Shown piece by piece: positions 1 through 4,999 of a DNA stretch of 5,295 nucleotides. Source of the DNA: an uncultured Nitrospira sp. Its GTDB lineage: Bacteria > Nitrospirota > Nitrospiria > Nitrospirales > UBA8639. Location: positions 1 through 5,295 of the forward strand of contig CABVRQ010000110.1 of NCBI GenBank assembly GCA_902500695.1, read 5' to 3'. Positions within the stretch are counted from its first letter, which is position 1. Each line of letters starts with the position of its first letter. The notes beneath the pieces are model-generated. The model did no database searches. It was not told the DNA's origin and saw nothing but the letters and a program-made list of their open reading frames with translations. The position numbers and the translations under genes were made by a program.

Positions 1-313
1 CGTTCCAAGAATTTTCAATGTGCAGGCTCCTGACCGCTTTCGAGATGCCTTCTCAACAAGACGACTCCCACACGAAATTCTTCGAACTTCACGGGCTCGA
101 ATTTTCTTTAGATTGAACGTGGAATGTGGTTAAGTCGGGGAACCATAATGGGACTGCCGCCTCCAGTGAGATCTTATATGATCACGAAGGCATCCCGAAG
201 ACCAACCGCACCATGGCGGTTGGGCCCGGCAATGAGGCATTCACCAGAATTCGCGAACACCATGCGGTCAGCGGCTCCCCTCACAGAGATGCGCAGATAG
301 CCAATGGGAAAAA
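1..313. other. Stretch without a supportable gene, downstream of galE
   Basis: This is the region past the galE stop codon. I see no recognisable protein or RNA gene. Several short frames are open on both strands over the same bases: plus 148-300 (50 codons, with GGGGA six bases ahead of its ATG), minus 174-263 (29 codons, and open further upstream into galE), and plus 2-133 at the window edge. They conflict with one another and none resembles a family I know. The plus-strand frame beginning at 126 runs antisense into galE and is best taken as a shadow. One perfect hairpin lies at 202-223. There is no convincing terminator for galE, only a run of five T directly after its stop on the minus strand, with no stem in front of it. 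Confidence 0.5.
202..223. repeat. Perfect 8-bp inverted repeat (hairpin)
   Basis: CCAACCGC (202-209) and GCGGTTGG (216-223) are exact reverse complements around the 6-base loop ACCATG. The stem is GC-rich and lies about 90 bases past the galE stop on the minus strand. No T-run follows on either strand, so it is not a classical intrinsic terminator. It could be a 3' mRNA-stabilising or rho-associated structure, or part of a repeat element. The sequence shows only the symmetry. Confidence 0.6.
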
Positions 314-1333
314 TCAAATAGCATATCCCTGGGGGTTGTCACGTTGCCATCGCCAGGCATCCGCGCACATCTCACTGAGCCCGCGTTCGGCCCGCCAACC
401 TAAAAGTGTGAAAGCTTGATTCGGATCAGCATAGCAAGAGGCAATGTCACCGGGGCGACGTGGGGCAACCTTGTAGGGAATCGGCTTGCCACTCGCGGCT
501 TCAAATTCCCGCACAATCTCCAATACGCTGTACCCATTGCCCGTACCAAGATTGACCGTCAAGCACTCTTTCTGTACATCCAATCGAGCCAGCGCCTCTA
601 ATGCTTTGAGATGCCCCAAGGCTAAATCAACCACATGGATAAAATCCCGCACTCCGGTCCCATCGGGAGTTGCATAATCGTCACCCCATACGTTCAAATG
701 TTCCCGTCGTCCCACTGCAACCTGCGCCACGAAGGGCAGGAGATTGTTCGGTATACCCTGGGGATCTTCCCCGATCAGACCACTGTCATGTGCCCCAACC
801 GGATTAAAATACCGCAAGATGCCGATCCGCCAGGAGGAATCGCTACCGTGTACGTCACGCAAAATCTCCTCCACCATCAGTTTCGTTCGACCATAGGGAT
901 TGGTCGCAGATAACGGATGGTCTTCCGTGAGCGGAAGACGTTGCGGATCGCCATATACCGTGGCAGAAGAGCTGAATACCAGCTGTTTCACGCCACACTC
1001 GTCCATGGCCTCCAACAGGCGCAGGGATCCGACCACATTATTGTCATAGTAGGCCAACGGTTGTTGAACTGACTCTCCCACAGCCTTGAGGCCTGCAAAG
1101 TGAATGACTGCGGTCGCCCCGCTCTCGCGCAGAGCCGCCAGCACTGCGGCGCGATCACGGCAATCCCCGCGGATCAGACGAAGGGACTTCCCTGTAATAC
1201 GCTGCACCCGCGCCAGGGATTCAGGATGGCTATTGGAGAAGTTGTCAAAGACCGTCACATCACAGCCGGCATGGATAAGCTCAACGCAAGTATGTGACCC
1301 GATATAGCCGGCACCGCCGGTTACGAGAATCAT
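314..1333 (-). CDS. galE: UDP-glucose 4-epimerase (GalE), possibly with UDP-GlcNAc activity
   Basis: This cytoplasmic, NAD-dependent extended short-chain dehydrogenase interconverts UDP-glucose and UDP-galactose, feeding the Leloir pathway and surface polysaccharide synthesis. At 339 residues it has the usual full length. Visible motifs are the Rossmann glycine loop GGAGYIG (6-12), Asp30 for the NAD ribose, the SSSATVYG segment (121-128) with catalytic Ser123, the catalytic pair Tyr147 and Lys151 in YGRTK, and the substrate-side segments RYFNPVGA (174-181) and GVRDFIHV (227-234). At the gatekeeper position (Tyr299 in E. coli GalE) it has Cys300, as in the human enzyme, which also uses UDP-GlcNAc/GalNAc. 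The ATG start has GGGAG eight bases upstream (1342-1346). The stop is TGA. A small ORF overlaps its start codon, and a likely promoter lies at 1452-1457. Its neighbours give no sugar-pathway context. Confidence 0.97.
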   Translation of the reverse strand: MILVTGGAGYIGSHTCVELIHAGCDVTVFDNFSNSHPESLARVQRITGKSLRLIRGDCRDRAAVLAALRESGATAVIHFAGLKAVGESVQQPLAYYDNNVVGSLRLLEAMDECGVKQLVFSSSATVYGDPQRLPLTEDHPLSATNPYGRTKLMVEEILRDVHGSDSSWRIGILRYFNPVGAHDSGLIGEDPQGIPNNLLPFVAQVAVGRREHLNVWGDDYATPDGTGVRDFIHVVDLALGHLKALEALARLDVQKECLTVNLGTGNGYSVLEIVREFEAASGKPIPYKVAPRRPGDIASCYADPNQAFTLLGWRAERGLSEMCADAWRWQRDNPQGYAI

Positions 1334-1425
1334 TGAATACGCTCCCGTTGAAATTGAGATAGCCCGCTGCTTTTTCTTTTCATGTTGACCCTTTTCACAA
1401 AGACTTCAAGAATGCTGGGACACAT
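1330..1425 (-). CDS. Possible 31-codon leader ORF overlapping the galE start
   Basis: This ORF is read on the minus strand from the ATG at 1425 to a TGA at 1330-1332. That stop shares bases with the galE start codon as ATGA, the usual form of translational coupling. A second in-frame ATG at 1383 would give a 17-codon peptide and has the better ribosome site, AAAGGG (1389-1394) five bases away. The product is basic in its middle (KRVNMKRKSSG) and has no signal peptide, membrane segment or family I recognise. It lies downstream of the TATAAT box at 1452-1457, so it would be in the galE mRNA. It could be a real small protein, a leader peptide coupling translation to galE, or chance. The arrangement is seen directly; the function is unknown. 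Confidence 0.35.
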   Translation of the reverse strand: MCPSILEVFVKRVNMKRKSSGLSQFQRERIQ

Positions 1426-1451
1426 CAATAATGACAACCCAATAATTCCGT

Positions 1452-1457
1452 ATTATA
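1452..1457 (-). promoter_or_regulatory. Putative galE promoter, -10 box
   Basis: On the minus strand this reads TATAAT, a perfect sigma-70 -10 box. Transcription would start near 1445 and give a leader of about 110 bases before galE, containing the small ORF at 1330-1425. There is no good -35 box at the normal distance; the best 18-base-spaced hexamer is GTCCCA, which matches three of six positions. An imperfect dyad sits over that zone, so activator dependence is possible. Confidence 0.4.
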
Positions 1458-1471
1458 GAGTCTCAAAAAAT

Positions 1472-1488
1472 GTGGTGGGACCCTACAC
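1472..1488. repeat. Imperfect 17-bp dyad over the galE -35 zone
   Basis: GTGGTGGG and CCCTACAC flank a central A at 1480, with six of eight arm positions complementary. It lies where the -35 element of the TATAAT at 1452-1457 should be, and on the minus strand it is followed by six T. It could be a regulator site or a weak terminator stem (the central loop is too tight for a good one). It may also be chance. Confidence 0.2.
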
Positions 1489-1791
1489 TGAGAAGGCATG
1501 TGCATCAAGAATAGATCGGTAAGGAATAGAGGTGAATTTAGGGTATCAAACCATGTGACTTATAGACGATGGCCCAGAGAAACACCCGAGCCGTTGAAGA
1601 ATCCCTAACCACTTCCTTTCCCTCGCACCCACCACCCCATAACCAATAGAAGACGGTCGCTACTCCGTGAATATTTGATGCTCCAATATACCCATAAATC
1701 TGCTTAAGACCACCATTATTCAGGAAACAATACGAGCGAGTTGGAGATGAGAAAGAAAGATGAAGGAATAACCGAGGTCGGACAGGCTGGT

Positions 1792-2541
1792 TTATTGGCC
1801 GATGTACCATCCAATGCCGTTGCGTTCAAGAAAGCTGGTGATGATGGTCAAAGAATCCGCATAAATCATGACGCCGACCGCTACCAACAGCCCGCCGCTC
1901 ACAAACGACACCCCGCCTAGATAGGATCGAAAGTTCTTGAAGTAGCTCAAAAACGTATCCATCCCGAATGCCGTCAGAAAAAACGGGAGACCCAAACCTA
2001 ACGAATAGGCCGACAGGAGCATCACCCCGCTGGACATAGATTCCGTCGTACTGGCATAGGCCAGAATGGCCCCCAACACCGGCCCCACGCAAGGCGTCCA
2101 GCCAGCGGCAAATGCGGTCCCAATCAGAAACGAACCCAGGTAGCCGACGGGACGCGTCTCGAATTGCATCAAACGTCGTTCGGTCATAAAAAAGTTTAAT
2201 TTCAAGATCCCAAGCAAATACAGTCCGAAAATAATAATCAGGACACCCCCGACTTTCCGGATCACGTCTTGATAATCATACAACAATTGCCCCATTAAGC
2301 TGGCCGATGCCCCAAACGCAATGAAGACCGTGGAAAACCCGGCAATAAACAACAGGGCATTGAGGATAATCGCGGACTTAAAACGCTCTCGCTCTTCAAC
2401 CTTCGCGAGATTTTCCACTGAGAGCCCGGTGATATAGGACAAATAGGAAGGGACGAGCGGGAGGACGCATGGAGAAACAAAAGACAACAGTCCCGCGCTA
2501 AATGCGGCAAGCAGAGACACCTGGCTAATCGAATCGATCAT
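1792..2541 (-). CDS. ccdA: CcdA-type thiol-disulfide electron transporter
   Basis: CcdA is an inner-membrane protein of the DsbD/CcdA family that carries reducing equivalents from cytoplasmic thioredoxin to periplasmic thioredoxin-like proteins for cytochrome c maturation. The 249 residues include about six membrane segments (roughly 10-38, 57-80, 94-116, 133-162, 170-193, 208-228). The two redox cysteines are in the family's paired motifs, SPCVLP (Cys25) in the first segment and TPCVGP (Cys151) in the fourth. I chose the ATG at 2541 because the protein then begins a few residues before the first membrane segment. The longer open frame, up to 2679, would add 46 hydrophilic residues lying inside tlpA. 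It starts 7 bases after the tlpA stop with only a weak AAGAAG ahead, so it is probably translated by coupling to tlpA, its likely partner. The stop is TAA. Confidence 0.95.
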   Translation of the reverse strand: MIDSISQVSLLAAFSAGLLSFVSPCVLPLVPSYLSYITGLSVENLAKVEERERFKSAIILNALLFIAGFSTVFIAFGASASLMGQLLYDYQDVIRKVGGVLIIIFGLYLLGILKLNFFMTERRLMQFETRPVGYLGSFLIGTAFAAGWTPCVGPVLGAILAYASTTESMSSGVMLLSAYSLGLGLPFFLTAFGMDTFLSYFKNFRSYLGGVSFVSGGLLVAVGVMIYADSLTIITSFLERNGIGWYIGQ

Positions 2542-2548
2542 ACGCTTC

Positions 2549-3169
2549 TTACATCCGTTGGGAAGACTCTGGGATTGGCTCTTGAAGGACTTCGGCGATT
2601 CCTCTACGAGCCTCAGGGCTATTCCAATCACGGGATCCGAAGACCACCTGACGGATGATGCCCCTACGATCGATCGCAAAGGTCATGGGGAGGGTTCGTG
2701 CGCCATAGGTCAAGCCCACCTGATAGTCCTGATCATGCAAGATAGGAAAGCTCAAACCCATCGCTTCCTGAAAAGGCCTTGTCACGGCTGTGCCCTGTTG
2801 GTCAACGGAGACCGCGACAATTTCCAGCCCCTTCGATTGCATACTCCGGTACAAGGCTTCCATGGCGGGCATTTCAATCCGGCACGGCCCACACCAGGTC
2901 GCCCAAAAATTCAGCAACACCACTTTTCCCTGAAAATCGGAAAGCGAAACAGTCTTTCCATTCATATCCATCAGGCGAAAATCCGGGGCGGGGGATCCTT
3001 TTGAAGGACGGGAGGCGACAGAATGGGACGATGGTGCATCGCCATAAGAACTTTCAGAATAGCCGGAATCACAGCCCAGAAGAGCGCAAAAAATCCCCAT
3101 CCCCCCCAAAAAGAGTCCAGATTTCGAGAGATGATGGCATGCGGCCCTCCACCCGCGTATTGGTTTCAA
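2549..3169 (-). CDS. TlpA/ResA-like lipoprotein thioredoxin, TTG start
   Basis: This is a membrane-anchored periplasmic thiol-disulfide oxidoreductase, probably the CcdA-dependent reductant that keeps apocytochrome c CxxCH cysteines reduced. In its 206 residues I see a basic N-terminus, a hydrophobic segment (about 18-32) ending in the lipobox-like ALLGC with Cys33, a Ser-rich linker (about 34-56), then a thioredoxin/AhpC-TSA fold. The active site is WCGPC (92-96) in FWATWCGPCR. The cis-proline loop is TLPMTF with Pro161. The start is TTG at 3169: an in-frame TGA lies just upstream, there is no upstream ATG, and GGAAGGG (3177-3183) sits seven bases before it. Starting at internal Met24 would destroy the signal sequence. 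The TTG overlaps the stop of a small ORF. It is closer to ResA/TlpA than to classical CcmG, so I give no symbol. The first gene pair of the unit is tlpA-ccdA. Confidence 0.92.
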   Translation of the reverse strand: MKPIRGWRAACHHLSKSGLFLGGMGIFCALLGCDSGYSESSYGDAPSSHSVASRPSKGSPAPDFRLMDMNGKTVSLSDFQGKVVLLNFWATWCGPCRIEMPAMEALYRSMQSKGLEIVAVSVDQQGTAVTRPFQEAMGLSFPILHDQDYQVGLTYGARTLPMTFAIDRRGIIRQVVFGSRDWNSPEARRGIAEVLQEPIPESSQRM

Positions 3170-3267
3170 CTCACTGCCCTTCCATAGAGATATTCAAGCA
3201 ACACCCAATTAGCCGTACCGGCAAACTTCTTCACCCAACCTTCATCATAAGACCCGAGAAATTTCAT
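3166..3267 (-). CDS. Possible 33-codon ORF overlapping the tlpA start
   Basis: This ORF runs on the minus strand from the ATG at 3267 to a TGA at 3166-3168 that overlaps the TTG start of the thioredoxin gene as TTGA. The predicted peptide is rich in aromatic residues (two Trp, three Tyr, two Phe) and includes the short stretches GWVKKFAG and NWVLLEYLYG, a composition more protein-like than random. No signal peptide or known family is evident. There is no clear ribosome site. A -10-like TATAAC at 3283-3288 ends 15 bases upstream, so the transcript leader would be very short. The frame is open further upstream with TTG codons at 3273 and 3297. It also contains the ribosome site of tlpA. It could be a real small protein of the maturation unit, a coupling leader, or chance. 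Confidence 0.35.
   Translation of the reverse strand: MKFLGSYDEGWVKKFAGTANWVLLEYLYGRAVS
3177..3183 (-). promoter_or_regulatory. Ribosome binding site deciding the TTG start of tlpA
   Basis: On the minus strand this reads GGAAGGG, seven bases before the TTG at 3169. No other start-like codon in that frame lies between the upstream stop and the hydrophobic signal sequence, so this site supports TTG initiation. It lies inside the preceding small ORF, so ribosomes finishing that ORF could hand over directly. Confidence 0.6.
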
Positions 3268-3280
3268 CGTCAATGCGATG

Positions 3281-3293
3281 CTCGTTATACGAG
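3281..3293. promoter_or_regulatory. 13-bp dyad over a minus-strand -10 box (tlpA unit)
   Basis: CTCGT (3281-3285) and ACGAG (3289-3293) are exact reverse complements around TAT. On the minus strand 3283-3288 reads TATAAC, five of six matches to the -10 consensus, placing a start near 3276, just ahead of the ORF at 3267. No strong -35 hexamer lies at 16-18 bases (best is ATGATC). A symmetric site directly on the -10 box would suit a repressor or a MerR-like regulator. That is inference; the symmetry and the hexamer are what is seen. Confidence 0.35.
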
Positions 3294-3349
3294 TCAACCC
3301 ACCGGGATCATTTTGGTTTTATCAGGTGAATGCCAATTACATATTTTTG

Positions 3350-3355
3350 AGGAGG
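3350..3355 (+). promoter_or_regulatory. Consensus Shine-Dalgarno AGGAGG in the ccm leader
   Basis: AGGAGG is a perfect anti-16S match and sits nine bases before the ATG at 3365. The adjoining bases extend it to GAGGAGG (3349-3355). It is the strongest ribosome site in the window. The neighbouring ccmA, ccmB and ccmC all lack one, so its presence in an apparent leader is notable. Confidence 0.45.
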
Positions 3356-3364
3356 CCCGGAAAT

Positions 3365-3526
3365 ATGACAGGGTCTCGACGAAAACCGGAAAGCCAAATA
3401 TGTCCTCAATTTACTCGACAAGGCCGCATCCCGCAACGAAACCCCATATCCTGCGAGACCCGGACACCTGTGAACGATGAAAGCATATGGCTAGCGACTG
3501 TTTCCAACATCTTGTTACATTCCTAG
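3365..3526 (+). CDS. Possible 53-codon ORF with perfect ribosome site, upstream of ccmA
   Basis: This ORF runs from the ATG at 3365 to TAG at 3524-3526, ending 60 bases before ccmA. The case for it is the AGGAGG nine bases upstream. The predicted product is basic and rich in Arg, Pro, Gln and Ser, with two Cys (residues 13 and 34), no membrane segment, no signal peptide and no family I recognise. That composition looks more like translated noncoding DNA than a normal protein. The same DNA can form a long-range stem (3371-3378 with 3454-3461). It may be a translated leader controlling ccmA or a genuine small protein, or the AGGAGG may be a chance purine run. Confidence 0.25.
   Translation: MTGSRRKPESQICPQFTRQGRIPQRNPISCETRTPVNDESIWLATVSNILLHS
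3371..3461. repeat. Long-range inverted repeat in the ccm leader
   Basis: GGGTCTCG (3371-3378) and CGAGACCC (3454-3461) are exact reverse complements enclosing 75 bases. In a plus-strand transcript they could close a structured domain starting just after the AGGAGG and the ATG at 3365. The overlapping pair ACAGG (3368-3372) and CCTGT (3467-3471) is also complementary and could form an alternative, competing stem. I cannot assign it to a known RNA class. Confidence 0.35.
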
Positions 3527-3586
3527 ACAACCTCCAATACATTTCGTAGACTACAAGGCTAACTTTTCCCAGTCTCATACCATGAC

Positions 3587-4261
3587 ATGATCGCCATTCA
3601 GGTCAGCAACCTCTCCAAAGCCTACGGTTTCTATCGTATTTTTGAGGATCTGTCTTTTGACATTCATCCGGGAGAGTGCTTTGCCTTATTTGGCCCAAAC
3701 GGGGCAGGGAAAACGACGTTGCTCCGTATTTTAGCCACCCTCCAAGCGCCTTCTCATGGTCAGTTTACCATTTTTGGCCAGGATGGCGTGGCACAAAAGG
3801 ATACCGTTCGAGAAATCATCATGCTCATCGCCCATGGGTCCCATTTATATGATGAACTCAGTGCCACCGAAAATCTCCAATTTGCCTTAGGCCTTCGTGG
3901 GCAAACCCCTTCTCCACCCCAAATCAAGCGGGCACTGGATCGAACAGGAATCGGGGCCTTTGCCGACCTCAAAATACGTCAATTTTCGGCCGGCATGAAA
4001 AAGCGATTGGATTTTGCAAAAACTATTCTGGCTCAGCCACAACTCCTACTACTCGATGAGCCCTACAACGCCTTGGATCATGACGGGGTTGCTATCACCA
4101 ACCAGCTCATCCAGGAAACGCTGGACCGTGCCGGCACGGTGTTCATGACCACGCATGACCGCGACAAGGCCACCCAAATCGCCACACGAGGAGGCATTCT
4201 CAAAGGCGGACACCTTCAACTTCTCTCCTCTGAGCAACTCACCACCGATGCCATTTTTTAA
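3587..4261 (+). CDS. ccmA: Haem exporter ATP-binding protein CcmA
   Basis: CcmA is the cytoplasmic ABC ATPase of System I cytochrome c maturation. With CcmB it uses ATP to release holo-CcmE from the CcmC-haem-CcmE complex. Its 224 residues are a single nucleotide-binding domain of normal size: Walker A GPNGAGKT (36-43), signature FSAGMKKR (133-140), Walker B LLLLDEP (153-159), D-loop ALD (162-164) and H-loop His190 in TTHD. NALDHDGVA matches the CcmA-typical D-x-x-GVA stretch after Walker B, and LYDELSATENL (87-97) matches the family's Q-loop region, but the usual Gln appears replaced by Gly84. I chose the ATG at 3587 because the ATG at 3582 gives only two codons. There is no Shine-Dalgarno sequence. 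It overlaps ccmB by 14 bp. A general ABC ATPase would be the alternative, but ccmB next door settles the name. Confidence 0.94.
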   Translation: MIAIQVSNLSKAYGFYRIFEDLSFDIHPGECFALFGPNGAGKTTLLRILATLQAPSHGQFTIFGQDGVAQKDTVREIIMLIAHGSHLYDELSATENLQFALGLRGQTPSPPQIKRALDRTGIGAFADLKIRQFSAGMKKRLDFAKTILAQPQLLLLDEPYNALDHDGVAITNQLIQETLDRAGTVFMTTHDRDKATQIATRGGILKGGHLQLLSSEQLTTDAIF

Positions 4262-4925
4262 AACAATTCGCTGGGTCGTCTGGAAGGACCTGATCAGTGA
4301 ATGGCGGACACGGGAAACCATGTCATCCATGCTGTTCTTTGCCCTCATCGTCATTCTGGTGTTTAGCTTCAGCTTTTCCATGGACCAGGATGCGGCACGC
4401 CAACTGATTGCGGGAATAATCTGGGTCGCCTTTACCTTTACCGGCATTATCGGCTTAGGAAAATCCTTTACCTCGGAATTGCAAAACGATTGCCTGGAGT
4501 CTTTACAAATGTGCCCCGCTCCCAAGGGCGCTATTTATCTCGGAAAAGTCGCGGCCAATTTCCTCTTCATGCTCTCAGTCGAAATCCTCTTATTCCCCTT
4601 GTTCGTCTTATTCTTTAATCTGGATGTCATTGAAGCCGTTGGAATTCTTTTGATAATATTTTTTCTGGCCACCTTGGGATTAGCCGCAGTCGGGACACTC
4701 TTTTCAGCCTTGACCGTCCAAATTCGAGCAAGGGAGGTCATGCTCCCCGTCCTGCTCCTTCCCCTGGCCGTTCCGGTCATGATCGCGGCGGTAGAAGCCA
4801 CGCGAGGCGCGTTAAGTGGCGATCCATTTTCCTTTTACTCTCAATGGATCCAACTCCTGATCATCTTTGACATTATTTTCACCGTCGTCTCATTCTGGCT
4901 ATTTGAATTCATTCTCGACTCTTAA
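4248..4925 (+). CDS. ccmB: Haem exporter permease CcmB
   Basis: CcmB is the inner-membrane partner of CcmA in the ABC complex of cytochrome c maturation. The 225 residues match the family's usual length. Family features visible in order are a charged N-terminal segment KDLISEWRTRE (13-23), a first membrane helix with FSFSF (39-43), GLGKSFTSEL (69-78), the LESLQMCPAPKGAIYLGK region (83-100), and FSALTVQIRAREVMLPVL (152-169). There are about six membrane segments (26-44, 52-72, 102-124, 127-150, 163-183, 202-222). The start at 4248 lies inside the ccmA end. The frame is open up to 4155, but the extra 31 residues would be hydrophilic and antedate the conserved N-terminus. No Shine-Dalgarno sequence is evident, so coupling to ccmA translation is likely. 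The stop is TAA. Confidence 0.94.
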   Translation: MPFFKTIRWVVWKDLISEWRTRETMSSMLFFALIVILVFSFSFSMDQDAARQLIAGIIWVAFTFTGIIGLGKSFTSELQNDCLESLQMCPAPKGAIYLGKVAANFLFMLSVEILLFPLFVLFFNLDVIEAVGILLIIFFLATLGLAAVGTLFSALTVQIRAREVMLPVLLLPLAVPVMIAAVEATRGALSGDPFSFYSQWIQLLIIFDIIFTVVSFWLFEFILDS

Positions 4926-4987
4926 ATATTGAAACCGACTTAAAAAATCTTGGCCCTTCAGCCCTTTCCCCCTGGGTCATCTCTCTT

Positions 4988-4993
4988 TACAAT
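4988..4993 (+). promoter_or_regulatory. -10-like box immediately before ccmC
   Basis: TACAAT matches the -10 consensus at five of six positions and ends six bases before the ccmC ATG, so transcription would begin at or next to the start codon. The -35 position (4965-4970, TTTCCC) is poor. Together with the absence of a Shine-Dalgarno sequence this would fit a leaderless ccmC transcript in addition to read-through from ccmAB. Confidence 0.3.
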
Positions 4994-4999
4994 ACAAAC

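Larger units (their letters stand above)
1426..1791. other. Noncoding stretch between ccdA and galE leader
   Basis: This is about 366 bases between the end of ccdA and the galE leader, both on the minus strand. It holds the putative galE promoter with an imperfect dyad over its -35 zone (1472-1488). A minus-strand frame 1538-1810 (90 codons) crosses most of it and overlaps the ccdA end, but it has no family resemblance and an unlikely composition, so I do not call it. Minus-strand TTTTTT (1465-1470) follows the weak dyad and might act as a poor terminator for read-through from ccdA. I see no tRNA, mobile element or array. Confidence 0.5.
3268..3586. other. Divergent control region between tlpA-ccdA and ccmABC
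   Basis: This is about 319 bases separating two divergent units of one pathway. It contains, from left to right, a dyad overlapping a minus-strand -10 box (3281-3293), a consensus AGGAGG with a 53-codon plus-strand ORF (3350-3526), and an 8-bp inverted repeat spanning about 75 bases (3371-3461). I see no convincing plus-strand promoter. TTGTTA at 3512-3517 with TACATT at 3538-3543 has a spacing of 20 and is weak. No riboswitch class I know is recognisable. ccmA itself has no Shine-Dalgarno sequence. Confidence 0.6.

Noticed and set aside
1768..1794. Intrinsic terminator directly after ccdA
   Set aside because: Only a three- to four-pair stem (CCGACCTCGG on the minus strand) followed by a broken T-rich stretch; too weak to call.
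1538..1810. 90-codon minus-strand open frame after ccdA
   Set aside because: It overlaps the ccdA end, has no ribosome site of note, resembles no known family and has an irregular composition; most likely a chance frame in noncoding DNA.
2542..2679. Longer ccdA start adding 46 residues
   Set aside because: The extension lies wholly within the tlpA coding sequence, is hydrophilic, and precedes the normal family start at the first membrane segment.
2558..3004. 148-codon plus-strand open frame antisense to the thioredoxin gene
   Set aside because: Shadow frame fully inside the real minus-strand gene, without any recognisable domain.
2779..3480. 233-codon plus-strand open frame antisense to the thioredoxin gene
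   Set aside because: It lies opposite a clearly identified WCGPC protein, is very Ser/Pro/Arg-rich and lacks motifs; a shadow of the real gene and its leader.
4155..4247. Longer ccmB start adding 31 residues
   Set aside because: The extension lies within ccmA, is hydrophilic and low in similarity to CcmB, whereas starting at 4248 gives the usual family length.
4049..4525. 158-codon minus-strand open frame across ccmA and ccmB
   Set aside because: Antisense to two well-supported genes and without domain features.
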